37,179 bases of DNA from Chlamydiota bacterium (GCA_013287145.1 JABDEI010000009.1:1-37179), one strand, 5' to 3'; shown: positions 8,084-17,334, numbered from the stretch's first letter. A program made the numbers and translations. The notes: generated by a model from the sequence alone, not told the origin.

Positions 8084-11000
8084 TTATGTTTGCAATAACT
8101 CCAAGACCTCTTCCCATGTCAGCTTTGAAATCGCTTCCTCATCACAGCTTACGACTTTTTTCACTAAGCCTCTTTTGCGATTTTGAAGTTCTACTATTTT
8201 TTCTTCAATGGTGCCAAGGGTCACTAATTTGTATGAAGACACGGAGTTTTTTTGGCCGATGCGATGAACGCGATCGGTAGCTTGATTTTCGACAGCGGGA
8301 TTCCACCACATATCATAATGGATTACTGTATCTGCTCCTACAAGATTCAGGCCGGAGCCGCCGGCTTTTAAAGAAACAAGAAAGACAGGAACGGCTAGAT
8401 CTTCATTAAATTTCTTTACGATGCCCAAACGATTTTTGCTTGAGCCATCCAAATACTCAAAAGGAATGCCCTGCTGCTGCAGATCTTCGCGCATGATATT
8501 GAGCATGCGTGTGTATTGACTGAAAATGACGGTTTTGTGTTTCCCCGCGATGAGCGTCTGCAGCAACTCCATTAACATATCATACTTTGACGAATCGCCG
8601 ACCTCCGGCTTTTCTTTGGCAAATATTGCCGGATGGCAGCAAATCTGCTTTAAACGCGTCAATGTCGCCAGCACATGAATCTGGACTCTATCAAAGCCCT
8701 CTTTTTTAACAAGCTGCGAGAGTTCTTCGCGTGCGGATTGAGCATAGGAGCGATAAAGCTCTTTTTGGGTCTCCGAAAGATGGCAATGGTAAGTGATTTC
8801 TGACACAGGCGGAAGCTCTGATAAAACATCTTTTTTCATGCGCCGCAAAATAAAGGGTGATACCTTGCGTTTGAGAGTCTCGAAGTTTTTTCCATTATTT
8901 TGAGTTGGATTGCGAATGTATTTTTCAACAAAACGGTCGTAAGAACTTAATAAACCCGGCATCAGGAAGTCGAAAAGGCTCCACAATTCATCCAAAGAAT
9001 TTTCGATCGGAGTACCTGTTAAGATAAGTCTATGGGCAGCTTGAATCATCTTTACAGATTTAGCGTTGCGGGTTCCCCTATTTTTGATGTGCTGAGCTTC
9101 ATCCAAAACGGCATATCCAAAAGGAATTGTTTTATAAAAATCGATGTCTTTTTGTAAAAGGCTATAGGAAGTAATAATGATGTCATAGCTTTTGATCTCC
9201 GTAAGCAGCTTTTTCCGCTGAGAGGGAGTGCCATCGACGGGGAGAACTTTAAGATTGGGATTGAACTTAGCAAATTCCTCTTTCCAGTTATACACAAGCG
9301 AAGTGGGGCAGACAACAATCGAAATGGACTTTGGATACTCTATCTTGTGTTGTGTGATGACGATGATAGCCTGAAGAGTCTTTCCCAAGCCCATATCATC
9401 GGCAAGAATACCGCTGAGGTGCATGTGACGGAGGCGATCTAACCACTGCACTCCTTCGCTTTGATACGGCCTTAAACTTGCTTGAATGCTGTCAGGAACA
9501 TTTCTAGACGGTATCGGACTTGTCCCAAGCATCTGCTGTTGGATTTGCTTCAACCGTTCTGTCATGGAAAATTCGATAGGCAGGCCCTGAAATTGAGCCG
9601 CATCAATGCTAGCTAAGCTCCACAAGGGGCGTTCTTCTTTATGGTCATCCAATTGATTGAGGCCGATTTCGTCAAAAATTTGCACAACGGGAGCGAGCCT
9701 ATCTAAATCTAAAACAAGAATTTTATGGGATTTCGTCTCGGTATTTCCTTTTTTCTTCGGCATTTTTTTGCCCGCCAGCTCGATAAAGGCCCTTTTGGAA
9801 AGCAAGCACTCCCACAAAAGGTCTACGGTCACTCCATTTAAATGGCCCGCTACCTTAAGATCGACTTCATACATATCGATGCGGTTAGTTTCTTTCAGAC
9901 TGAGTTTAAAGGCTGTGTTGTCGTAAATAAATTGATCTAAAAGGTTCTCCGGACAGTTAAATTTAACGCGATGCTGATTGCGCGGAATCACTTCGGTCAT
10001 GAATTCGACAATTTTCTTATCCGTCTTTGCGCTGTAAAGCCCTTGTGAAGAGTCATAGATAAAATCTTGAAATAGATCGTCGATAATTTTTTGCTCTTCA
10101 GTCAGATTGCGCGCCAAGATCCCTTGTCCTGTTACAAAAGGTGAGATCTGGTCAAAAGTAAGGTTTGCCGTCGCAGCCGGTACCTTGACTTTGTCGTAAA
10201 GGAAATGCAAAGAGGCTTCAAGCTCGCCATTCAAATAGTGGATATCGCACTCAGCGCCGACTTGGCCTACATAGGGAAGGGTCACAAAGCGTTCGATGAT
10301 ATCGCGATTCGACACTTCAGCAAAGCGTAAAAGCTCGGGAAGGGAGTTTTCGACAAAAGTTCCGAATAACGGCTCTGGAATTGTCACATCGCGGATAGTG
10401 ATCAGATTGCGCAAATGTTTTCTTCTGATTTCGGACTGAAAGCGATAGTAGGTGTTGCGATGGATCATTCCGGGCTTAGCACATTCAAAAAGGCGCGCTT
10501 CTTCCAGCGTTACGGTAGCGTTACTATTGAGGAGCACCAGAGGATTTAACAAAATTTTCGGCGCAGGGGCCTCCAAATATTCTAATTCAAAGCGCAGACG
10601 TGCAAAAGAGCCAGAGAGCCTTAAAGGCTCTTCCAAGCTGCCAATATAGAAACAGGGAAGAGCAGGCTGTTCAGCTTCATTATCGTTACGGGGTTTAGAA
10701 AAAGCAGGATGAGCCATAGCTAAATCGTGGGCGCAAGCCAAGATAGTGCCGAATGCTTCCGCTTCAATTTGAGCTAAGCGCAAGTTGCGTTCTCCCTTAA
10801 CTTCGGGGTAACGCGCATAATCCATAATCATTTTCAAAATCTGCGCACTTTCCGATTCAAATGAGTTTAACGTAAAGAAATAGCGTCTACTGCCGATGTA
10901 GAGCGCTTCACTATAGTGAACGGCATCGAGGAATTCTTTGATATTGGGGATATTTAACGGTTTAGAACGGAAAGGAAGGCGAAGGGCAAGCTGGATTTCA

Positions 11001-11578
11001 GGGCTATTAGCCGATTCTGAGGCCTGCTGAGATTGATTTGAAAAAATCACAGCCAGCTCGGCTTTATCCTGCAGAAGCTGTTCTTCCGGCAGAAAAAAAG
11101 GAGATTTACCAAGGACTTGAGATGCGCCAATATATTCTTGAATTAATTCTTTTTGGTGTTTTTTGCCGCGGCGGACAATTTCTTTTGTTTCAGCCTCTTT
11201 TAAAGTTTCTAAAAGAGTCGCCTTTTCCTGAGCGTCGAAGCTCTGGGATTTTTCAAAATTAGCTTCCTTTGAGTAAGCTACTAATATCTCATCGGCATGG
11301 GCTTCTAAATAAAATAAGACTCCTGCAAGGTGCTGGCAGTCATATTTGTAAGGGCAATCGCAATCGGAATCTATTGTTGTGGAGTTATGGCGATCGATTT
11401 CAATTTCACATTGATAAGTGTTGTTAAAGCTGCCCATGACGCGGCAACTCAAATGAACCTGTCGAGGGTTTAAACTCGAGATCTTTGCTGATACGACCAT
11501 GCCCTTATCATAAAGCATTTTGCCCTCTTTAAGAATAGACGGGGAATAGTCCTGCTTAAGCTTGCGAAAATTTAGCAT
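8084..11578 (-). CDS. SWIM-domain SNF2-family helicase/ATPase
   Basis: The 1164-residue product has an N-terminal SWIM zinc finger (C73-x-C75 ... C81-x-H83, within CDCPYKYDCQH), a long middle region of the bacterial SNF2-associated type, and a C-terminal SNF2 ATPase. Motif I DDMGLGKT is at about residues 727-734, motif II DEAQ at about 826-829, LTGTPIENSLDELWSLFDF follows, and motif VI VHRIGQ lies near residue 1106. The length is typical of chlamydial SNF2 proteins. Such proteins translocate on double-stranded DNA and remodel protein-DNA complexes; the exact role in chlamydiae is unknown. It is the first gene of a minus-strand run into mreB, pckG and the LysM gene. The ribosome site is weak. 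Confidence 0.95.
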   Translation of the reverse strand: MLNFRKLKQDYSPSILKEGKMLYDKGMVVSAKISSLNPRQVHLSCRVMGSFNNTYQCEIEIDRHNSTTIDSDCDCPYKYDCQHLAGVLFYLEAHADEILVAYSKEANFEKSQSFDAQEKATLLETLKEAETKEIVRRGKKHQKELIQEYIGASQVLGKSPFFLPEEQLLQDKAELAVIFSNQSQQASESANSPEIQLALRLPFRSKPLNIPNIKEFLDAVHYSEALYIGSRRYFFTLNSFESESAQILKMIMDYARYPEVKGERNLRLAQIEAEAFGTILACAHDLAMAHPAFSKPRNDNEAEQPALPCFYIGSLEEPLRLSGSFARLRFELEYLEAPAPKILLNPLVLLNSNATVTLEEARLFECAKPGMIHRNTYYRFQSEIRRKHLRNLITIRDVTIPEPLFGTFVENSLPELLRFAEVSNRDIIERFVTLPYVGQVGAECDIHYLNGELEASLHFLYDKVKVPAATANLTFDQISPFVTGQGILARNLTEEQKIIDDLFQDFIYDSSQGLYSAKTDKKIVEFMTEVIPRNQHRVKFNCPENLLDQFIYDNTAFKLSLKETNRIDMYEVDLKVAGHLNGVTVDLLWECLLSKRAFIELAGKKMPKKKGNTETKSHKILVLDLDRLAPVVQIFDEIGLNQLDDHKEERPLWSLASIDAAQFQGLPIEFSMTERLKQIQQQMLGTSPIPSRNVPDSIQASLRPYQSEGVQWLDRLRHMHLSGILADDMGLGKTLQAIIVITQHKIEYPKSISIVVCPTSLVYNWKEEFAKFNPNLKVLPVDGTPSQRKKLLTEIKSYDIIITSYSLLQKDIDFYKTIPFGYAVLDEAQHIKNRGTRNAKSVKMIQAAHRLILTGTPIENSLDELWSLFDFLMPGLLSSYDRFVEKYIRNPTQNNGKNFETLKRKVSPFILRRMKKDVLSELPPVSEITYHCHLSETQKELYRSYAQSAREELSQLVKKEGFDRVQIHVLATLTRLKQICCHPAIFAKEKPEVGDSSKYDMLMELLQTLIAGKHKTVIFSQYTRMLNIMREDLQQQGIPFEYLDGSSKNRLGIVKKFNEDLAVPVFLVSLKAGGSGLNLVGADTVIHYDMWWNPAVENQATDRVHRIGQKNSVSSYKLVTLGTIEEKIVELQNRKRGLVKKVVSCDEEAISKLTWEEVLELLQT

Positions 11579-12408
11579 GGAATGGCTCTACATCTAGTTT
11601 TTATTCGGGTTGGAGGATACCTTGAAGGTTCTAATAGCGTAGATTCTAATTCTTTTTTGCGCTGTTTGCAGCGGCAAATATTTTCGAATATTGGCCATGA
11701 TAACGTTCAAAATACCCTCTTAATCGCGTCATTCGCGCGCAGTATATACATCCAAAGACAAGATGTCATTAACTTTTATCCTTTTCCAAGTAGCAAATCA
11801 ATCAAAAAAAAATTACATACTAATTTTAATCGGGATTGCATCAATATGACGCGCGAAGATAGCGGAATGGTAAGCAGGATAATGTAGCAGGATCAAGCAA
11901 ATTGCCATGATAATCTAGCCTCTTTTTTTCTAAATTCATCATTTTCAATAAATAAAATAAAATGAATAACGATTTATAAATTTTAAACATAACTTATTAT
12001 TAAACGTGAATACAACCAATCAACTAACCGGCATTGATTTTTTCAGAAGTGATAATAAATTTTTTTTTACCTCTTAGTGGTATAATCTAAAAATCGATAC
12101 ATTTCGTATCTACGACGCTCCATAAAAAAGCGGTACGGCAAAATATCTTTGCACAAGTATGTGGTTTGCCGTACGCGCACTCCAAAAAGGGGCAGAGCCC
12201 CTTAAACCCCACAAGAAGGCTTAATTTCGTTTCTGCTCAGCTAACGATTAACACCTTTTGAAGATATTCTAATGAAAAGCTTATGAGCAACGCTTCTTAC
12301 ATCTGATTAAAGCCCTTTAGAAAAAACATTCAAATATTGAATAAAACTGTCAAGTCACCTAATCTTCTGACCGCTATAATTTTACCAATCCCAACAAGGA
12401 AGATCATT
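11579..12408. other. Long intergenic region with structured leader
   Basis: About 830 bases separate the SNF2 gene from the first paralogue on the opposite strand. No convincing ORF was found. The first half is AT-rich without clear signals. From 12078 onward there is an extended -10 element and then three hairpins: GATAC...GTATC (about 12098-12112), a 10-bp stem GTACGGCAAA (12133-12142) / TTTGCCGTAC (12165-12174), and AAGGGGC-AGA-GCCCCTT (12187-12203). These would form the 5' leader of the gene at 12409. Confidence 0.5.
12078..12086 (+). promoter_or_regulatory. Extended -10 promoter element
   Basis: TGGTATAAT matches the extended -10 consensus TGnTATAAT. No good -35 is seen at 16-18 bp. It would start a leader of about 315 nt for the gene at 12409. 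Confidence 0.4.
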
Positions 12409-13338
12409 ATGAGCTTAAGCACATCGTCAATCCAACCAACACAACCCGGATATCCGGTTGATGAAATCAAAGATGGATCATGGAATGATAATTTTAGTGA
12501 ACAATTTCTATCTCTTACGGATCTTATTTTCCGAATAAAAATCCCAGCTCATAAGGCTCTTACAAAAGACCAATTCCAATACCAAACAACAGAAATAGTA
12601 TCATATACGGCTCATTATCTTTCGACTAACAAGCTAAAATATACTGAAAAAACTTCCATTGCGAAAGAACTCATAGATGTCGTCGATCTAGGAGATGGAA
12701 GTGTGCCAAGCTTTGAGCTTAGCTTAAGGAATGTAAAGAAAAAACTTGCAACCAATATCGATTGGTTTGTCAAAGAATTTAGTCAATGGACAGCTAAAAC
12801 GCCCTCAGAAGAAGCCGAAAGGATAAAAGGTTTTTGCGTAAAATATAAAAATGACGTTGAAGCAACCCCTGCTGTCACGATTTTGCAAAACAAACTCATC
12901 CAAAAAGTGCGACAATCTTTTTCTGTAATCAAAAACACTAACCAATTTGAGACAGATCAAACGCTAAAAGAATTCTTTGAAAGAGAAGACTCCCGGGATT
13001 TAGGCAAGTCTATCGGATCAGTGATGTTTAAAGAGGAAGCCGGTACTTATAATCACTATCTTAATAATACTGCCTTTTATAGCGATCAAACCTCTGGTTT
13101 AGAGCTCATTGCAAAGCAAATCAATGATTTATGTGAAAAGCCATTGGAGACTTTGCAGTATATTCCAGAGTGGCATCCAGGAGTTATTGTGGCATACATC
13201 TCTGATCATTCTCCTCTCTTAAGAGTTGCTCCAACGAGCTATGGGAGAATATTAACGATCAATACACAGGATAAATTAGTTTGCTTGCGCGATTCTAAGG
13301 GAAACCCTAAAGAAATCCCCTTCAAGGACATACAATAA
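12409..13338 (+). CDS. Hypothetical protein, paralogue 1 of a tandem pair
   Basis: The family is not recognised. The 309-residue product starts at the ATG at 12409, which has AAGGAAG nearby and makes an N-terminus (MSLSTSSIQP) like that of its neighbour; a longer frame reaches back to 12337 without a ribosome site. No signal peptide or membrane segment is seen. Most of it is helical. The C-terminal ~50 residues (PGVIVAYISDHSP ... SYGRILTI ... LVCLRDSKGNPKEI) look like a small beta-barrel with alternating strands and turns. It is clearly related to the next gene over its whole length (shared TDLIF, NPKEI and SYGRIL blocks), so the pair arose by tandem duplication. A terminator follows at 13349. 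It lies in an island between conserved core genes. Confidence 0.75.
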   Translation: MSLSTSSIQPTQPGYPVDEIKDGSWNDNFSEQFLSLTDLIFRIKIPAHKALTKDQFQYQTTEIVSYTAHYLSTNKLKYTEKTSIAKELIDVVDLGDGSVPSFELSLRNVKKKLATNIDWFVKEFSQWTAKTPSEEAERIKGFCVKYKNDVEATPAVTILQNKLIQKVRQSFSVIKNTNQFETDQTLKEFFEREDSRDLGKSIGSVMFKEEAGTYNHYLNNTAFYSDQTSGLELIAKQINDLCEKPLETLQYIPEWHPGVIVAYISDHSPLLRVAPTSYGRILTINTQDKLVCLRDSKGNPKEIPFKDIQ

Positions 13339-13348
13339 CTTACTCTTA

Positions 13349-13376
13349 GGCGGCTGCAAAGAAGCCGCCTTTTCTT
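13349..13376 (+). terminator. Rho-independent terminator
   Basis: GGCGGCT (13349-13355) pairs perfectly with AGCCGCC (13363-13369) across a 7-nt loop and is followed by TTTTCTT. It lies 10 nt after the stop of paralogue 1, so the second paralogue is probably transcribed separately. Confidence 0.85.
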
Positions 13377-13470
13377 CATTCGGTAAGCATATAATCTTAA
13401 GAATAAATAAGTACCCTGTTAAAGTATCGCAAATAATCTATTTATTCAAAAATCAATAACGAGGAAAAAA

Positions 13471-14391
13471 ATGTCTCTTCAACCTATTACCACAGGCTCT
13501 CCTATGGAGCTAAGTGCTGTTATCGAACCTTCAATGGTCGTAATTAACCAAAAGCCTATAGCTAAAGAATTTCAATCTTTTACAGATCTTATTTTCAAAA
13601 TGGAAATTCCTACAAATCCTTTGGATCTTGAAGGGACGCATCTGGTAGGCCGTACAATGACATATCTTTCTAACGAAGAAAAATATACCTTTGCAACTTG
13701 CTTGACAGAGGAGTTAGTAGATGTGATTGATTGGGATGAAAACAAAATGAGTAGTTTCAATGACCACTTTAAAAATGTCCAAACTAAACTCATCAATAAC
13801 TTAGATTGGCTTCTCAACGAATTGAACGATTGGAAAGAACCCTCTTGTATTAGGGTCAAGAGGCTTTGTGAACAATATAAACAAAACTTTGCAAGTGTTC
13901 CTCCCAATTTAGTTTTGCAATGCATTCTCATCCACAAAGTGCGTCAGTTTTTTCCTGTAATCAAGGGCACAGGTCAATATTCCAAAGAATATAAACAAAA
14001 TTTAAAAGAATCCAATGCTGTAAAAATGTTTAAAGAAGAAGTTGCTCTTTATGACCGCTACCTCAACACATCCTTGGGTGTTGATTTTATTGCAATGCAT
14101 ATCCAAACTATTTCTGCGCTGAAGTTAAAGCCTTTAAAGATGGTTTCAGAATTGCGCCCAGGAATGATTGTGTCTTACATTACAGATCATTCGCCAGACT
14201 TTATGGCAACATCTCGCACGAGCTATGGAAGAATCTTATCGATAAAAGATAAATTAATATGCTTACGCGATCATGAAGGAAACCCTAAAGAAATTCTTCT
14301 CGAGAATATACAAAATAATGATCAAAAATCTTCCCAGGAAACTCAATATAAGGACCCACCAATCAATTATTTCTTTCAGACTTTCGAATGA
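13471..14391 (+). CDS. Hypothetical protein, paralogue 2 of a tandem pair
   Basis: The 306-residue product is a full-length relative of the preceding protein: FTDLIFKMEIP near the start, ELVDVIDW, LLNELNDW, and the C-terminal module PGMIVSYITDHSP ... SYGRILSI ... LICLRDHEGNPKEI. The ATG has GAGGAAAAAA directly upstream. A C-terminal tail of about 25 residues after the shared module is absent from paralogue 1. No signal peptide or membrane helix is visible. The function is unknown; the shared C-terminal module is the best-conserved part and so the likely functional or binding element. A strong hairpin begins 17 nt after the stop. Confidence 0.75.
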   Translation: MSLQPITTGSPMELSAVIEPSMVVINQKPIAKEFQSFTDLIFKMEIPTNPLDLEGTHLVGRTMTYLSNEEKYTFATCLTEELVDVIDWDENKMSSFNDHFKNVQTKLINNLDWLLNELNDWKEPSCIRVKRLCEQYKQNFASVPPNLVLQCILIHKVRQFFPVIKGTGQYSKEYKQNLKESNAVKMFKEEVALYDRYLNTSLGVDFIAMHIQTISALKLKPLKMVSELRPGMIVSYITDHSPDFMATSRTSYGRILSIKDKLICLRDHEGNPKEILLENIQNNDQKSSQETQYKDPPINYFFQTFE

Positions 14392-14407
14392 TTTATACTG
14401 CGCGGCC

Positions 14408-14483
14408 GCGACAGCGGTCGCCAGGCTAACCGGAGATGCAAAGGACAATGTCATCTCCGGCTAACCTCTGCGACCGCTGTCGC
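14408..14483. repeat. Two-tier hairpin between convergent genes
   Basis: An outer 14-bp perfect stem, GCGACAGCGGTCGC (14408-14421) with GCGACCGCTGTCGC (14470-14483), encloses an inner 9-bp perfect stem, CCGGAGATG (14430-14438) with CATCTCCGG (14452-14460). It lies between the convergent genes ending at 14391 (+) and 14623 (-). There is no T run, so it is not a standard terminator, though it may act as a bidirectional block. The rest of the 231-base gap shows only a weak GTGTGTG/CACACAC pairing near 14555-14600. Confidence 0.85.
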
Positions 14484-14622
14484 AACCCTAAAGAAAATTC
14501 CTAAAGTCGAAACTGTGCCAAAGCTCTCACGGGTGAACTATGCAAACCAGACGGCGTGTGTGATATAAGCTTAATGCGTATGGACGCACACACACGGTCA
14601 TGAAGAACTAAGATAGAGGTGC

Positions 14623-15747
14623 TTATGGTATAACGGGCGTTGCAGATGTTTCTGTCTTCCATAGCATTGGGGAAATAAGCATTCCGGGAGTGTTCCCGCT
14701 GGCGCGCTTGAGACAAATTTCTTCAATTCCGAGATGGTTCATGACCGAAAGGATAAGAATGGCAGCGGTCAAAGTTTTGCGATGCACGCCTGCGGCTTCA
14801 AAAAACTGATCATTCTGGCCTACATAAGTATTTATTATCCATTGAACATCGGCAAGGGAGATTTTCGCTTGCTGTAGAGGTTCGTTGCCGCCTTCAGCGG
14901 CTTTTAGAGCCTGCGCTACAAGCATAAAAACGGCCTCTCCATCGCCCCAGGTGGCAACTTGAGTCTTTTCTGAAGTCAATTTATGTTGCAGCCAATCTGG
15001 TTTTGCGGGCATCAATTGATAAATTTTTTGCATGAGTTCTTCTGCCTCTGCTGCAGTCACAGGATTTCCCGATTCATTGCCGCCGAGAGGAGGACCCTTT
15101 CGCATTTCTTTGGATAAAAGAATGCGAATGCTTCCATGACCGAATGGGGCCTGATAGAGATTGTATTGATCGTTATTTTTGCCCGTCAGCTGAAAGCTGC
15201 TATTGCCGCTATCCCACGCGATGAGATCTTGTTCTTTTGTTTCCGGATAAAGAGCTTTGGCAGACAAGTAGCCAAGTTTGCTCTCTTCTTCTTGGGGTAA
15301 AATTTGGAAGTGGATTCCAAGCTGCTGTTCAATGTTTTGGAGTAGGTCGGCGCCATTTTTTGCTGTGCGAAAGACGGCTGTAGCAACGCCTACGAAGTGT
15401 ACATTGCAGTCGCCGGCATTGGCCGCGGCTGTCAGGGTTTGCTCTTTAAGATCTGCTATAATAGCTAAAGCTTGCAGCTGCATCTCTTCGCTGATTTTGC
15501 CGTCGTGAGCGGCGACATCTTCGGTCAGTTTCAGATTGACAATGGTCGATAAAAGAGGCTCGCCCATGATCTGTTGGGTTTTGACATCAATGATACAAGA
15601 AAGAATTTTAATTGATCCGGAGCCAAACTCAATGGCCGTTCGCACTATTTTGTTTTGGGGATCGATCGTCTGGGCCGACAAAGTCATGTCTACAAATAAA
15701 AAAAAGCAGATCAGGAGCGACGATAAAATCACATTCATTTGTCTCAT
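14623..15747 (-). CDS. Secreted Ppx/GppA-like phosphatase-fold protein
   Basis: The 374-residue product starts at the ATG at 15747, chosen because GAGG lies six bases before it; the frame is open to 15795. It has a signal peptide (hydrophobic residues 4-19, likely cleavage after LSA near residue 25). The mature part follows the Ppx/GppA exopolyphosphatase / pppGpp phosphohydrolase plan: IEFGSGSIK at 39-47 in place of the usual IDxGSNSxR/K, GVATAVFRTAKNG at 120-132, QEEESKLGYLSA at about 152-163, DSGNSSFQL at 179-187, and GHGSIRI. Changes in the phosphate-binding loops (E for D in the first) leave enzymatic activity uncertain. Export to the periplasm is unusual for this normally cytosolic family. 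It is divergent from the gene at 15906 across an AT-rich spacer. Confidence 0.75.
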   Translation of the reverse strand: MRQMNVILSSLLICFFLFVDMTLSAQTIDPQNKIVRTAIEFGSGSIKILSCIIDVKTQQIMGEPLLSTIVNLKLTEDVAAHDGKISEEMQLQALAIIADLKEQTLTAAANAGDCNVHFVGVATAVFRTAKNGADLLQNIEQQLGIHFQILPQEEESKLGYLSAKALYPETKEQDLIAWDSGNSSFQLTGKNNDQYNLYQAPFGHGSIRILLSKEMRKGPPLGGNESGNPVTAAEAEELMQKIYQLMPAKPDWLQHKLTSEKTQVATWGDGEAVFMLVAQALKAAEGGNEPLQQAKISLADVQWIINTYVGQNDQFFEAAGVHRKTLTAAILILSVMNHLGIEEICLKRASGNTPGMLISPMLWKTETSATPVIP

Positions 15748-15905
15748 TTCAAACCTCAACATGTTATAAAACAACAAAAATAATACTAAATTCAATACAT
15801 AAAATCAACTATATATAAAAAACACTGTATTTTTTATATATATACAAATAAATTTTTATTTTATAATGATAATTGTAATTATTCACTTTTTATTTGGAGA
15901 AAATT

Positions 15906-17162
15906 ATGAATCCAATACCACAAGGTCCGATTTCACAAGCTGAACTAAAAACTTTAGAAAATATAGGTAAGGTTACGCCTAAAAACGGCAAATACTCGGT
16001 GATTATTCAAAGAAGTCTTCAGGTTTGGAAATTAAACAATTTTGAAAAGGCTATGTGGAGTATTGCTCAACATTCGGATAAGTTAAAAAAGCTTTTTTTT
16101 AATATTGACACAACACAATCTGCTCAAAAATTACAAGATATGAAAAGTCGTATAATTTCATCTAATCCAGAAAGTAAAAATGACCTCACGCCTATTTATA
16201 ATAAAGCCGTGGCTAATTTTAATAAAATTAATCACACAAAATTAGAACTTATTCAAGATCCAAATTTACCATCTTATCTATCGACAATTAATTTATTAGA
16301 TAGCAATGAAGAAAAACTAGAGTGGATTGAAAAAATCCCCGACCAAGATAAGAAGGATACAGTCTTAAATGACCTTTTAAATAAATCAAACAATCCTCAA
16401 ATAACCTTAGATATATTAAAAAAAATAAAAGATGCAACAAAAATCAACCAAAAGAAATTAGAGAGCCTTGTTTTTGAAACAAGCTTTTCTACAGAAGTAA
16501 ATTTGTTGGAAGAGCTAGCAAAAAATTCTAATCTTTGCCGCTTTTCGCCTCTTGTTAAACAAGCAGCACAAAAGTATACCATTGAATACTTATATAACCG
16601 TTTGGGAGCTCCTTCAAAGGAGTTTAATGACTTAATTGAGAATCTTTTTAAAGTAAACAAAGACACTCCATCAAATATATTAAAGGAATTAAAAAACATA
16701 AAAGAAACTTTTGAATTGACAACGGACAAAAAACAAATCACACAATTAAAAGTGAACCTTGCTTTGAGAATCTTTCAAGCAGAGAAATCAGTTGATCGTC
16801 TTGCTAAAGAAGATTTTGAGGCCATTTATTCACTCTTAGAGGCGGTAGTTGAAACTCAAGCCTTTAATCCAATGGGAATTGCCTCGGCTATAAAAGAATC
16901 GATTCCTACTCCAATAACAAGAACCCAATATATCCAAATTAGCAGCTTATGCGACCACCTTATTGAATCCGAAAGAACAAATAATTCTGTGGGAGCGCGT
17001 TATCTTGAAAAGGGACATGATGGGAAGGATCATTTGGGACAACACACTTTAAGAGGTGTGTATCAAAAGCTGAATGATAACCTAGAAGAAACAGATCGCA
17101 CCATTTTAAGAAGTCGATTTCAAAGCTGTCCCTGGATTTTGGAGACGTTAATTCCAAAATAA
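15906..17162 (+). CDS. Hypothetical helical AT-rich protein
   Basis: The family is not recognised. The ATG at 15906 has GGAG six bases upstream and gives 418 residues; a TTG at 15894 in frame is less likely. The protein is rich in Lys, Asn, Ile and Leu, with many short amphipathic helices (for example EEKLEWIEKIPDQDKKDTVL), suggesting a helical-repeat or solenoid fold, and ends with a distinct block containing LGQHTLRGVYQKLNDNL. No signal peptide or membrane helix is seen. Base composition is visibly more AT-rich than in the flanking core genes, consistent with acquired DNA. A TATAAT at 15862-15867 may be its -10. A strong terminator follows at 17231. Confidence 0.75.
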   Translation: MNPIPQGPISQAELKTLENIGKVTPKNGKYSVIIQRSLQVWKLNNFEKAMWSIAQHSDKLKKLFFNIDTTQSAQKLQDMKSRIISSNPESKNDLTPIYNKAVANFNKINHTKLELIQDPNLPSYLSTINLLDSNEEKLEWIEKIPDQDKKDTVLNDLLNKSNNPQITLDILKKIKDATKINQKKLESLVFETSFSTEVNLLEELAKNSNLCRFSPLVKQAAQKYTIEYLYNRLGAPSKEFNDLIENLFKVNKDTPSNILKELKNIKETFELTTDKKQITQLKVNLALRIFQAEKSVDRLAKEDFEAIYSLLEAVVETQAFNPMGIASAIKESIPTPITRTQYIQISSLCDHLIESERTNNSVGARYLEKGHDGKDHLGQHTLRGVYQKLNDNLEETDRTILRSRFQSCPWILETLIPK

Positions 17163-17230
17163 AAGTGCTAGCAAAAAATACTGGCTTCTTGCATATATCG
17201 ATTTGAGGGACTTTTTCCCTCCCCACGTTC

Positions 17231-17283
17231 CGGTTCTAGGTCAAAGTTTCCTCCATTCTTTGGTTTAGAACCGATTTTTTTTG
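17231..17283 (+). terminator. Rho-independent terminator
   Basis: CGGTTCTA (17231-17238) pairs with TAGAACCG (17266-17273), with an added inner CAAAG/CTTTG pairing, and is followed by a run of eight T. It ends the transcript of the gene at 15906. A smaller GAGGGA...TCCCTC hairpin lies just before it. Confidence 0.85.
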
Positions 17284-17304
17284 TCTTTATTTTCCGATTT
17301 CATC

Positions 17305-17334
17305 TTGCTGAAAAATTCTAGCCCATCTTATACT
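17305..17334 (+). promoter_or_regulatory. Promoter of the tRNA-Gly cluster
   Basis: TTGCTG (17305-17310) and TATACT (17329-17334) are 18 bp apart. The predicted start near 17341 lies about 50 nt before the first tRNA. Confidence 0.55.

Noticed and set aside
11582-11887. 101-codon plus-strand ORF divergent from the SNF2 gene
   Set aside because: No ribosome site, no protein-like composition or recognisable motif, and it starts four bases from the SNF2 start codon.
12187-12203. Hairpin AAGGGGC-AGA-GCCCCTT as a minus-strand terminator
   Set aside because: It has only a short T stretch, partly in the stem, and no minus-strand gene ends nearby; it fits better as leader structure.
14273-14464. 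Short ORFs on both strands at the end of the second paralogue
   Set aside because: They overlap the paralogue and run into the hairpin at 14408-14483; neither has a ribosome site.
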